49,769 nt of DNA from Bacteroidales bacterium UBA1745 (GTDB lineage: Bacteria; Bacteroidota; Bacteroidia; Bacteroidales; UBA932), in NCBI GenBank assembly GCA_002314885.1, contig DCHT01000051.1, forward strand, positions 1 through 49,769, read 5' to 3'. The notes under the pieces were generated by a model. The model saw only the letters and a list, made by a program, of their open reading frames with translations. It searched no databases and was not told the origin of the DNA. This document shows positions 33,356 to 42,800 of the stretch, in pieces; positions within the stretch are counted from its first letter, which is position 1; every line of letters starts with the position of its first letter. A program made the translations under genes and the position numbers.

Positions 33356-35311
33356 TTAAATTTTTCTCAAAACTATCGCGGTCCTGGATGGGAGGTAGAG
33401 CATCAGCCTGCCATCGACTGTGAAGTGCCTGTCTCCATCCTTGAGCCGTCCAAAACCATCAAAAGCCGCTTCATCACTGTTCAGTACGACCTCCCATTCT
33501 CCTTCCGGGGATGCGAAACCGTAGTCAGCAAATGATGATGTGGCGTTGAAATTGAGTGCAAAGATATAATCTTTGCGCGTGAATATCAATATTTTCTTCT
33601 CCTCATCCTGGACGAGCAGTTCAGGTTTGGCGACGAGCAGTCCGTTATCGCGGACCAACGTAACCATCGCCTTGTCGAAGTTCCTGAGATACTTGTAGCG
33701 CAGGTAGTCAGGCTCGGCGAGGGACCACTGACGGCGGGCATATTTGTAGGACCAGCCATTCCCCTCGCGAGGGAAGTCTATCCATTCGGGATGTCCGAAT
33801 TCGTTGCCCATAAAGTTGAGGTAACCGTCGCCGCAGGTGGCCAGGGTGACCAGACGTATCATCTTATGGAGTGCAACGGCCCTGTCGACCACCGGAGACT
33901 GGGAATCCTTGCCCATTGAAGTGTACATTTCAGCATCGGCCAGGCGGAAGATGATGGTCTTGTCGCCCACCATAGCCTGGTCGTGGCACTCCGCATAGCT
34001 GATGGTCTTCTCGTCGGCCCTCTTGTTGGTCAGCTGCCACCAGATCTCACCCACGCTCCACTGCTCGTCGGAAAGGGTCTTGATCCACTTGATCCAGTTG
34101 TCCGCCACGCCCATAGACATACGGAAGTCGAAGCCGACGCCTCCTTCCTCGAAAGGAGCCGCAAGTCCGGCCATACCGCTCACGTCCTCGGCAATGGTTA
34201 TGCCTTCAGGACACATCTCGTGGACGAGCATATTGGCAAGGGCGAGATATGTAACCGCATTCTCGTCCACGCCGTTGTTGAAGTAATTGTCATATCCCAC
34301 GAAGTCCTTCTCGAGGCCGTGGTCCCAGTAGAGCATAGAAGTCACGCCGTCGAAGCGGAAGCCGTCGAGCATATATTCTTCCATCCAGTACTTACAGTTT
34401 GAAAGCAGGAAGTACTTGGTCTCGCTCTTGCCGTAGTCGAAACAGCGTGAACCCCAGGCAGGATGATGTCCCTGCCAGCCAGTGTAGAAGTACAGGTCCT
34501 CGCGGCCGTCGAAGAGGCTAAGTCCCTCAGCCTCATTGTCTACGCTATGGGAATGAACGATGTCCATAATCACAGCGACACCGGCTGCGTGGGCTTCATC
34601 GACCAGCCTCTTGAACTCCTCAGGGGTACCGAAACGGGAACTGAGGGCATAGAAATTCGAAACCTGATAGCCGAAGGATCCATAGTAAGGATGCTCCTGG
34701 AGGGCCATAATCTGAATGGTATCATAGCCCAAGTCCACGATCTTAGGGAGGACCGTCTTACGGAATTCCTCGAAAGTGGACACCTTCTCGTCCTCGGAGC
34801 TCATTCCAATGTGACATTCGTAGATGAGCGGATGCTCCCTGCGGGCAGGTCTTGAGCTCTGCCACTGATAAGGCTGGACCGGATCCCACACCTGGGCGCA
34901 GAACACCTTGGAAACAGGGTCCTGGACCGCTCTGGTGGCGTATGCAGGTATTCTCTCTGCACCGCCGCCCGGCCACTCTATGAAGAGCTTGTAGAGCATT
35001 CCGTGGGAGAGGAACATATATGGAAGAGCAATCTCCCAATTTCCGCCTCCGGTAGGATGCAATTCGTAAGCAGGGGTCCTCTTCCAGTTGTTGAACTCAC
35101 CCACGAGCCACATCCTGGTGGCATTCGGAGCCCACTCGCGGAACACCCAGCCGTCCTCGGTCCTGTGCAGGCCGTAATAGAGGTGGTTGTTCAGTCCGGC
35201 AGCAAGGCTTCCGTCCACGGCGATGGCATCCCTCTCACGAAGTATCATCGCGTGGCGGGCATCTATCGCTTCCTGGTACGGCTTAAGCCATTCATCGTTG
35301 TCGTATATCAT
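33356..35311 (-). CDS. glgB: 1,4-alpha-glucan branching enzyme (GH13)
   Basis: A 651-residue enzyme that introduces alpha-1,6 branches into glycogen. A CBM48-like N domain (about 40-140) precedes the GH13 barrel. Catalytic residues are nucleophile Asp321 (GFRFDG), acid/base Glu375 (TIAEDVSG) and stabiliser Asp444 (AECHDQA). The catalytic segments and the lack of a long N-terminal extension resemble the eukaryotic-type branching enzyme more than E. coli GlgB. It starts 4 bases after xseB, so it shares that transcript, and it opens the glycogen part of the operon. Confidence 0.95.
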   Translation of the reverse strand: MIYDNDEWLKPYQEAIDARHAMILRERDAIAVDGSLAAGLNNHLYYGLHRTEDGWVFREWAPNATRMWLVGEFNNWKRTPAYELHPTGGGNWEIALPYMFLSHGMLYKLFIEWPGGGAERIPAYATRAVQDPVSKVFCAQVWDPVQPYQWQSSRPARREHPLIYECHIGMSSEDEKVSTFEEFRKTVLPKIVDLGYDTIQIMALQEHPYYGSFGYQVSNFYALSSRFGTPEEFKRLVDEAHAAGVAVIMDIVHSHSVDNEAEGLSLFDGREDLYFYTGWQGHHPAWGSRCFDYGKSETKYFLLSNCKYWMEEYMLDGFRFDGVTSMLYWDHGLEKDFVGYDNYFNNGVDENAVTYLALANMLVHEMCPEGITIAEDVSGMAGLAAPFEEGGVGFDFRMSMGVADNWIKWIKTLSDEQWSVGEIWWQLTNKRADEKTISYAECHDQAMVGDKTIIFRLADAEMYTSMGKDSQSPVVDRAVALHKMIRLVTLATCGDGYLNFMGNEFGHPEWIDFPREGNGWSYKYARRQWSLAEPDYLRYKYLRNFDKAMVTLVRDNGLLVAKPELLVQDEEKKILIFTRKDYIFALNFNATSSFADYGFASPEGEWEVVLNSDEAAFDGFGRLKDGDRHFTVDGRLMLYLPSRTAIVLRKI

Positions 35312-35315
35312 ATCC

Positions 35316-35501
35316 TTACTTTATTTCATCAACCTTCTCGCGTGCAGTACGGAGGTACTTACGACAGGCGTCGATAAGCTCCGCTGAACGCTTGATGTAC
35401 TTGTCTATGTCGTCGATGCCCGTCTGTGGGTCCTCGACCTTCTTCGCAATGGCCTCGAGCTCTTCGATGGCCTTGCCGTAATCAAATCCTTCTTCCATCA
35501 C
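35316..35501 (-). CDS. xseB: Exodeoxyribonuclease VII small subunit
   Basis: A 61-residue helical protein with the family pattern DYGKAIEELEAIAKKVED followed by IDKYIKRSAELIDACRKYL. Several copies decorate one XseA chain in the nuclease. A possible ribosome-binding site (AAGGAGA) lies about 10 bases upstream. The length is normal for the family. It follows xseA by 45 bases and precedes glgB by 4, so the nuclease genes and the glycogen genes appear to be one transcription unit. Confidence 0.93.
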   Translation of the reverse strand: MMEEGFDYGKAIEELEAIAKKVEDPQTGIDDIDKYIKRSAELIDACRKYLRTAREKVDEIK

Positions 35502-35546
35502 AAATCTCCTTAAATATATTTATACCAATAATTTATGCCTAATGTT

Positions 35547-36653
35547 TCACTTCACCACAACCTCCACGCTGCCGTCGGGGAACATCACCCTCATTGTGTC
35601 GCCGCTCTTGAATGCCGAGGCCGACTTCGCCACCTTTCCGGACGCATCCAGGGCAAGGGTATAACCTCGCTTGAGTATGTTCCTCGGGTCAGCGGAGAGT
35701 ATGCGGCTTTCGAGCAGGTCCACCTTCGCGGACATAGCATTCACCTTGTTCTGGAAGGCCAGCCTCAGACGGGTGGTGAAATAGGCGATGGACTCGTCCT
35801 CGGCCGCGTACAGCTCGATCAGCCAGTCCGCAAGCGCGGTCGGAGTCTTCACAAAGTGGCAGGCGACCATATCGGCCACGTGGAAGTCCTGGTCGTGGCC
35901 CAGGCCAGTGATCACAGGGAATGGACATACGGCTATGGCCGCAGCCATCTCATATTCGTCGAAGCAGGCCAGGTCCAGCTTGGAGCCGCCACCCCTCATA
36001 ATCATCACGCAGTCGTAGTTCACGCCGGAGGCCTCGACCTCGGCGAGCGCCTTTGCCACTGAAGCCGGCGAAGAGTCTCCCTGCATTGCCGCCTCATAAA
36101 GGGTTATATCGTAGTAGAAGCCATACTCATTCCCCCGGATATGCTTGCAGAAATCCCTGTATCCCGCCGCATCGCGGGCCGACACGACGGCTATCTTGTA
36201 AGGCAGGTCCGGCAGAGCCAGTTCCTTCTGCATATCCATCAGGCCTTCGTCCTGCAAACGCTTGATGGTCAACTGCTTCTGCCGTTCATTCTCTCCGAGT
36301 GTGAACTCGGGATTGATATCCGTCACGACCAAGGTGAAGCCATAGAGCTCATTGTAGCTGACGCTCACTTCCAGGAGCACGTCCATACCCTCCCTGAGGG
36401 CGGAGCCGGTGAGTTCCGAGAAGCCTATGGAAATCTGGTTCCAGACATTCTTCCAGGCCACTGCACGGGCCTTTGCCACCACCTTTCCGTCAACACTGTC
36501 CGAAAGTTCCATATAGCAGTGCCCGTTTGCGCGGGCCTGCAGGGAACTGATTTCGGCCTTAACCCACACGCGTGAAGGGAAGCAAGCCTCAAGCTCCTCC
36601 CTGATCACCGCCTGAAGTTCGGCCAGAGTCAAAAAATCATTTTCATTTTCCAT
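35547..36653 (-). CDS. xseA: Exodeoxyribonuclease VII large subunit
   Basis: A 368-residue nuclease subunit that degrades single-stranded DNA into oligonucleotides. An OB-fold domain (VWVKAEISSLQARANGHCYMEL) comes first, followed by the catalytic region with AVVSARDAAGYRDF and VMIMRGGGSKLDLACFDEYEMA, then a helical tail. The protein is a little shorter than E. coli XseA. The chosen ATG starts MENENDF; the longer reading to 36920 runs through the divergent engB gene and is rejected. A -7 box (36665-36658, minus) lies so close that the mRNA would have almost no leader. Confidence 0.95.
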   Translation of the reverse strand: MENENDFLTLAELQAVIREELEACFPSRVWVKAEISSLQARANGHCYMELSDSVDGKVVAKARAVAWKNVWNQISIGFSELTGSALREGMDVLLEVSVSYNELYGFTLVVTDINPEFTLGENERQKQLTIKRLQDEGLMDMQKELALPDLPYKIAVVSARDAAGYRDFCKHIRGNEYGFYYDITLYEAAMQGDSSPASVAKALAEVEASGVNYDCVMIMRGGGSKLDLACFDEYEMAAAIAVCPFPVITGLGHDQDFHVADMVACHFVKTPTALADWLIELYAAEDESIAYFTTRLRLAFQNKVNAMSAKVDLLESRILSADPRNILKRGYTLALDASGKVAKSASAFKSGDTMRVMFPDGSVEVVVK

Positions 36654-36657
36654 ATTA

Positions 36658-36665
36658 CAAAAATA
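36658..36665 (-). promoter_or_regulatory. -7 box for xseA and the downstream glycogen genes
   Basis: TATTTTTG on the minus strand matches TAnnTTTG. It ends only 4 bases before the xseA start codon, so transcription would begin at or next to the ATG. No -33 element was identified. Confidence 0.4.
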
Positions 36666-36686
36666 ACTTCTTTTCGTGATTTTTCT

Positions 36687-36694
36687 TATATTTG
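36687..36694 (+). promoter_or_regulatory. -7 box for the engB-prs-der operon
   Basis: TATATTTG is a perfect TAnnTTTG followed by CG, 23 bases before the engB ATG. No clear -33 TTTG is at the right distance. It lies 21 bases from the oppositely oriented xseA box. Confidence 0.55.
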
Positions 36695-36717
36695 CGGGCG
36701 AATTAAGGTATGCACTT

Positions 36718-37320
36718 ATGAAGATCAAAGAAGCCCTGTTCGCTGGCTCCAGCACAAGGATATCGGAAAGGCCGAAACAAGCGTTCCCGGAGTTCGCCTT
36801 CATAGGACGCTCCAATGTAGGAAAGTCCTCCCTCATCAATATGCTCACGGGCTCGAAGAAGCTCGCGAAGACCTCCAGCACCCCCGGCAAGACCAAGCTC
36901 GTGAACCACTTCCTCATCAACAGGGAATGGTACCTCGTGGACCTTCCGGGCTACGGCTATGCGAAGATGTCCGCCACCGGCCGCAAGCAGCTCGAGCAGG
37001 TCATACGCAACTATGTCAATCTCTCCCCGGACCTGGTAATGCTCTTCGTCCTGATTGACTCCCGCCACGACATAGGCCAGGTGGATATGGACTTCCTCTT
37101 CGAACTCGGAGAAGGTCAGATTCCTTTCGCCATCATCTTCACAAAGGGCGACAAGATGGGTCCGAACGCCCTCGCAGCCCAGATCGAGAGGATGAAGGCT
37201 CAGATACTCGAGCACTGGGAAGAACTCCCGCCTTGCTTCGTCTCATCGGCTGAAACCGGCCTGGGCAAGGAAGAGATACTGACCTACATTGAAGAAGTAT
37301 TGAACAACCTCAACCAATAA
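36718..37320 (+). CDS. engB: Ribosome-assembly GTPase EngB (YsxC/YihA)
   Basis: A 200-residue TrmE-Era-EngA-like GTPase needed for 50S ribosome assembly. Motifs: G1 GRSNVGKS (30-37), G3 DLPGYG, G4 TKGD and G5 SSAE. I chose the ATG at 36718, which gives the family N-terminus; an upstream ATG in this frame at 36676 would lie before the promoter box. It begins an operon with prs (5-base gap), a small Cys-tail protein and der. Confidence 0.95.
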   Translation: MKIKEALFAGSSTRISERPKQAFPEFAFIGRSNVGKSSLINMLTGSKKLAKTSSTPGKTKLVNHFLINREWYLVDLPGYGYAKMSATGRKQLEQVIRNYVNLSPDLVMLFVLIDSRHDIGQVDMDFLFELGEGQIPFAIIFTKGDKMGPNALAAQIERMKAQILEHWEELPPCFVSSAETGLGKEEILTYIEEVLNNLNQ

Positions 37321-37325
37321 ATAAA

Positions 37326-38276
37326 ATGAACAACGTACATCCTATTAAGATTTTCGCCTGCAGAAATTCACAGGACTTCGCAGCAAACGTGGCCAAGTAT
37401 CTTGGCTTGGAGCTCGGCCAGATCGGCTGCGACGTTTTCAGCGACGGAGAATTCCAGCCAGTCTACCTTGAGAGCGTCAGGGGCGCAAACGTATTCATCG
37501 TGCAGTCCACCTGCCCTCCTGTAGACAACCTTATGGAGCTTCTCCTTATGATCGATGCGGCCAAGAGAGCATCTGCCCACCAGGTTTGCGCAGTTATGCC
37601 TTATTTCGGCTGGGCCCGTCAGGACCGCAAAGACAGACCTAGGGTTTCCATCGGTGCGAAGCTCGTAGCCAACCTCCTCCACGCAGCCGGTTGCGACCGC
37701 GTGATGACCTGCGACCTCCACGCCGACCAGATCCAGGGATTCTTCGACTTCCCAGTGGATCACATCTACGCAAGCACAGTCTTCATTCCATATCTCCAGG
37801 GTCTCAACAATGAGAACCTCGCCATCGCAGCCCCTGATATGGGCGGTGCGAAGAGGGCGAACACCTACGCAAAGCACCTCAAGTGCCCTGTGATCATCTG
37901 CCACAAGCAGAGGACCAAGGCAAACGTCGTCGGCAGCATCACCGCCATCGGCGAAGTTGAAGGTAAGGACGTCATCATCATCGACGATATGATCGACACT
38001 GCAGGCACCCTTACCAAGGCAGCCAACGTGCTCAAGGAGATGGGAGCGAAGAGCGTACGCGCCTGTGCAACACACGCAGTGCTCTCAGGCCCTGCATACG
38101 ACAGGATCGCTGCTTCCCAGCTCGATGAGGTCATCGTTTCCGACACCATCAAGCTCAGCGACGACCCTTCAAAGGACAAGAGCAAGATCAAGGTTCTCCC
38201 TCTCGAGAAGACTTTCGCTACCATCATCAGCAACGTCTACAACTTCGAGTCAATCAGCCAGAACCTGATTTTCTAG
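37326..38276 (+). CDS. prs: Ribose-phosphate pyrophosphokinase
   Basis: A 316-residue enzyme making PRPP from ribose-5-phosphate and ATP. Visible features are the catalytic DLHADQIQGFFDFPVDH block and the PRPP-binding loop VIIIDDMIDTAGT. Its length equals the bacterial norm. It sits between engB and the 83-residue protein with gaps of 5 and 4 bases. The gene supplies purine, pyrimidine, histidine and NAD synthesis, so co-expression with two ribosome-assembly GTPases fits growth-linked control. Confidence 0.97.
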   Translation: MNNVHPIKIFACRNSQDFAANVAKYLGLELGQIGCDVFSDGEFQPVYLESVRGANVFIVQSTCPPVDNLMELLLMIDAAKRASAHQVCAVMPYFGWARQDRKDRPRVSIGAKLVANLLHAAGCDRVMTCDLHADQIQGFFDFPVDHIYASTVFIPYLQGLNNENLAIAAPDMGGAKRANTYAKHLKCPVIICHKQRTKANVVGSITAIGEVEGKDVIIIDDMIDTAGTLTKAANVLKEMGAKSVRACATHAVLSGPAYDRIAASQLDEVIVSDTIKLSDDPSKDKSKIKVLPLEKTFATIISNVYNFESISQNLIF

Positions 38277-38280
38277 TCCT

Positions 38281-38532
38281 ATGCAAGTATTCCTCCTGAC
38301 GCTGGCTATTGTCGCCATCTGCGTGGTGCTGTTGTGCTTCAACATCATCTTCCGCAAGGACGGCAAGTTCCCGGACACCGAGATCAGCAGCAACAAGGAA
38401 ATGCGCAAGCTCGGCATCCGCTGCGCCAAGGAGGAGGAAATGAGGCTTTGGGGCAAAAAGAACAACAAACCATCCTGCAGTGACTCTTCGTGCAGTGAGT
38501 GCGCGAGCTGCGGGCTTTATAAAAAAGATTAG
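38281..38532 (+). CDS. Small membrane protein with cysteine-cluster tail, unknown function
   Basis: An 83-residue protein with one N-terminal membrane helix (about 3-24, Cys14 and Cys19 inside), then a basic middle (FRKDGKFPDTEISSNKEMRKLGIRCAK, in the window at about 24-50) and a Cys-cluster tail: Cys66, Cys71, Cys74 and Cys77 (C-x4-C-x2-C-x2-C). I have seen similar short proteins with a KFP-x-T-x-(I/V)-x-x-NK block in Bacteroidetes, but know no function. The tail suggests metal or Fe-S binding, or disulfides, near the membrane. It is tightly packed between prs (4-base gap) and der (3-base gap). Confidence 0.8.
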   Translation: MQVFLLTLAIVAICVVLLCFNIIFRKDGKFPDTEISSNKEMRKLGIRCAKEEEMRLWGKKNNKPSCSDSSCSECASCGLYKKD

Positions 38533-38535
38533 AAT

Positions 38536-39849
38536 ATGGCACTTGTAGCTATCGTCGGACGTCCAAACGTCGGCAAATCAACACTTTTCAACAGGCTTGT
38601 CGGAATGCGTCAGGCCATCGTTGACGAAACCGCTGGTGTAACCAGGGACCGCCACTACGGCAAGTGCGAGTGGTGCGGCAGGGAATTCTCCGTAGTCGAC
38701 ACGGGTGGATACACATCCAACTCGGACGACATCTTCGAGGAGGAAATCCGCAAGCAGGTCGTCCTCGCAGTCGAGGAATCCGACCTCGTCCTCTTTATGG
38801 TCGAGGCCCAGACCGGCATCACCGATTATGATGAGGAAATCGCCGATATGCTGCGTCGCAGCGGCAAGGAGGTGATACTCTGCGTCAACAAGATCGACTC
38901 GGGAGAGAAGATGTATGACGCCTACCAGTTCTATGCCCTCGGTCTCGGAGAGCTCTTCAGCATCTCCGCAGCGAACGGCGGCGGCACAGGCGACCTGCTG
39001 GATGAAATCACCCGCAGGCTCCCTGAGGAAGACGCCGCAACCAAGGCGGACGAGCACCCTGAGCTCCCTCACATCACCATCGTAGGAAAGCCTAACGTGG
39101 GCAAGTCTTCAATGACCAACGCCCTCCTCGGCACAGAAAGGAATATCGTAACCCCGCTCGCAGGCACGACCCGCGACTCCATATCCACGCTCTACAACAA
39201 GTTCGGATATGAGTTCATGCTCGTCGACACCGCCGGAATGCGCAAGAAGTCCAAGGTACACGAGGACCTCGAGTTCTACTCCGTGATGCGCGCCATCCGC
39301 GCCATCGAGCACTCTGATGTCTGCATCCTGATGATCGACGCCCAGACCGGCATCGAGGCCCAGGATATGGCCATCTTCAACCTCATCCAGAAGAACCGCA
39401 AGGGCTGCGTCATCGTAGTCAACAAGTGGGACGCCGTGGAGAAGGACACCAACACTATGCGCGAGTATGTGGAAGGCATCAAGGCCCGCATCGCTCCGTT
39501 CAACGACATTCCTATCATCTTCACTTCCGTCATCAACAAACAGCGCATTATGAACGTGCTGGAAGAGGCAATGCACGTGTACGGAAACTACTCCCGCAAG
39601 ATCAAGACCGCAGAGCTCAACGACGCTATGCTGCCTGAGATCGAGAACTTCCCGCCACCTGCCTGGAAGGGCAAGTACATCAAGGTCAAGTATGTGACCC
39701 AGCTGCCTACCGCCTTCCCTTGCTTCGCATTCTTCTGCAACCTTCCGCAGTACATTCGCGACCCATACAAGAGATTCATCGAGAACAGGCTGAGAGAGAA
39801 ATTCGATTTCACCGGCTGTCCTCTTACAATCTACTTCAGACAGAAATAA
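38536..39849 (+). CDS. der: Ribosome-assembly GTPase Der (EngA)
   Basis: A 437-residue double GTPase for 50S ribosome maturation. The first G1 loop is GRPNVGKS (8-15) and the second GKPNVGKS (184-191), followed by a C-terminal KH-like domain ending in the family block PLTIYFRQK. The length is as expected. Its stop codon is immediately followed by the ATG of the GH38 gene, with no base between, and it lies 3 bases after the Cys-tail protein. Second GTPase of this operon, after engB. Confidence 0.97.
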   Translation: MALVAIVGRPNVGKSTLFNRLVGMRQAIVDETAGVTRDRHYGKCEWCGREFSVVDTGGYTSNSDDIFEEEIRKQVVLAVEESDLVLFMVEAQTGITDYDEEIADMLRRSGKEVILCVNKIDSGEKMYDAYQFYALGLGELFSISAANGGGTGDLLDEITRRLPEEDAATKADEHPELPHITIVGKPNVGKSSMTNALLGTERNIVTPLAGTTRDSISTLYNKFGYEFMLVDTAGMRKKSKVHEDLEFYSVMRAIRAIEHSDVCILMIDAQTGIEAQDMAIFNLIQKNRKGCVIVVNKWDAVEKDTNTMREYVEGIKARIAPFNDIPIIFTSVINKQRIMNVLEEAMHVYGNYSRKIKTAELNDAMLPEIENFPPPAWKGKYIKVKYVTQLPTAFPCFAFFCNLPQYIRDPYKRFIENRLREKFDFTGCPLTIYFRQK

Positions 39850-42800
39850 ATGAAGAAACTCCTTCTCAAGACTGCAGCCGGCTTAGCACTCAGCTTTGCC
39901 GGCTGCGCCGTTTCTTACGGCCAGACCATCTATATGGTCTCCAACGCGCACCTCGACTCCCAGTGGAACTGGGACGTCCAGACCTCCATCAACGAATACG
40001 TCCCGGCCACCCTCTACAGGAACCTGACCCTGATGGAGCGCTATCCGGACTATGTCTTCAACTGCGAAAGCGGCATCAAGCATCAGTGGATGAAGGAGTA
40101 CTATCCCGACGGCTTCGAAAAGCTGCGCAAATATGTGCAGAACGGACAATGGCACATCAGCGGCAGCTGCTGGGAAGCCAGTGACGCGAACGTGCCGTCC
40201 ACAGAGGCGCTCAACCGTAATATATTATATGGTCAGCAGTTCTACGAGCAGGAGTTCGGAGTACTCAGCACGGACATCTTCCTGCCCGACTGCTTCGGTT
40301 TCGGACAGCAGCTGCCTACGGTTGCCGCCCACTGCGGCCTGATAGGCTTCTCCACCCAGAAGCTCCAGTGGCGAAACAATCCTTTCTATGGCCAGGCAAA
40401 GGAGCCGTTCCCATTCGGAAAATGGCGCGGAATGGACGGCAGCGAAATATACGTGGCACTCCAATTGGGCAAATACAGCCGCAAGTTCCAGGGCGAGGAC
40501 CTCAGCGAAAGTGAGGAACTCGTGAAGCACGCGGCCAGATCCCCTCTCAACATAGGTATGTTCTACTACGGCGTGGGCGACGTCGGAGGCTCCCCTACCA
40601 TCCCGTCAGTCCAGAGCGTAATGAAGGGCGTAGAGGGCAAGGGTCCGGTGAAGATCATCAGCGCCGCATCCGACCAGCTGTTCAAGGACCTCGCGGCCCA
40701 GAATCTGCCCGTAGAGACCTGGGACGGAGAACTTCTTATGGACGTCCACGGCACGGGCTGCTACACCTCCCAGGCCGCAATGAAGCTCTTCAACCGCCGC
40801 AACGAACTGCTCGCAGACGCAGCGGAGCGCAGTTCATCTACCGCCGAACTCCTCACAGGCTCAGCCTACCCAGTAGAAAGGATGAGGGAGATCTGGCGCC
40901 GCTTCATCTGGCACCAGTTCCACGACGACCTCACCGGCACCAGCATACCTCGCGCGTACGAATTCTCCTGGAATGACGAAATCATCTCCCTGCTCCAGAG
41001 CCAGGCGGTCGAGGAGACTGCAGTGGCGGCAGTGGCGGCACAGATGGACACCCGCGGCGCAGGAGAGAGCATTGTGGTCTATAACCCGTCCGCCTTCGCC
41101 CGCAAGGACATAGTCAGCCTTGAGGGCGCATTCAAGGTATATGACTCAAACGGCAAGGCCGTGACCTGCCAGATCAGCGGAGGCAACACCCTCTTTATGG
41201 CGGATGTACAGGGCATAGGCTTCCGCGTCTACAGCCTCAAGCCGGCAAAGAGCAGCGCCAGCAAGGCCAGGGCAGCCATAGCGAAGAGCCCGCTCAAGAT
41301 CAGCAACAGCGTCTATACCGTCACCGTGGACACCAACGGCGACATCACTTCCATCCTGGACAAGCGCAGCGGACGCGAACTCGTAGAAGCCGGCAAGGCA
41401 ATACGCCTGACCGCCAACAAGGACAACAAGTCCCACAAGTGGCCGGCCTGGGAAATCACCAAGGAGACCGTTGACGGACAGTTCGACGGCATATATGAGA
41501 ACGTGGGCATCAGCCTCTACGAAAACGGAGCCATACGCAAGACCATCAGGATACACAAGAGCCTCGGAGAGAGCGATCTCGTGCAGTATGTCAGCCTCTA
41601 CGAAGGCGAGATCGCCGACCGTATCGACATACGGACCGAAGTCGACTGGCAGAGCACCAACTGTCTCCTCAAGGCGGAATTCCCTCTGGGCGTAAGCAAT
41701 CCTCAGGCCCGCTACGACATAGGCACCGGTTCCCTTCTGCGAGACAACAACACCCTCACCAAATACGAGGTATATGCGCAGCAGTGGGCCGATCTCACTG
41801 CAGAGGACGGCAGCTACGGCGTGTCCATTATGAATGACTGCAAATATGGCTGGGACAAGCCTGCGGACAACACCCTCAGACTCACCCTCCTCCACACTCC
41901 GGAGACAAAGAACAGATATGTCTATCAGGATCATCAGGACCTCGGTCACCACGAATTCACCTATTCCATAGTCGGACACCGCGAGGATTGGAACGCCTGC
42001 GGCACCGTAAACAAGGCGGAAAGACTCAATCAGCCTCTGCGCGCCTTCTTCACAGACGCCCACCCAGGCAAGCTCGGCAAGAGCATCTCAATGCTGAACG
42101 TCCCTCAGGGCACTTCCGTCAAAGCCTTCAAGAAGGCTGAGGACGGCGACGGCTACATCGTCCGCCTCTATGAGGTCACAGGCAAGGCCCACAAGGCAGA
42201 ACTCAGTTTCGGTCAGGCTTTGGCATCAGCAGAGGAGCTCAACGGCATCGAGAAAGCTCTTGGCAAGACCTGCCCGGTCAGCGGAAAGAAGCTCTCACTG
42301 GATCTCGATGCATTTGCCCTCAAGACCCTCAGGGTAAGGTTCTCCGGCGCGGCCGAGCCAAACGCAGCAAAGCAGGCGACCCTGGAGATTCCGTACGACA
42401 CCCGCGCAGCAAGCTACAACTCGTTCAGGGCTGACGGAAACTTCGATGCCAGCGGCAACAGCTACGCAGCCGAACTGCTTCCGGAATCAATCCTCCACAG
42501 GGGAATCAACTTCCCTCTTGCAGACCCCATGGGCCTCAGTGCATTGCGTTGCAACGGAGAGCAGATCCGACTGCCAGAAGGAAGGTGGAACAAGCTCTAC
42601 CTGCTCGTGGCCGCCACCCGCAGCGATCTCCTCGTGCCATTCAAGTTCAGCAATGGAAATGAGGCAGTGGGCGAAAGCGAGGCCTATGTGCCTTACTTCA
42701 GCGGTTTCGTGGGACAATGGGGCCACACCGGCCACACCGAAGGCTTTATCAAGGACGCAGACATAGCATACGTCGGCACCCACACACACAGCCTCGAGGG

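Noticed and set aside
36654..36920. Longer xseA N-terminus starting at 36920
   Set aside because: It would read antisense through engB and lacks family similarity; the ATG at 36653 matches the normal N-terminus.
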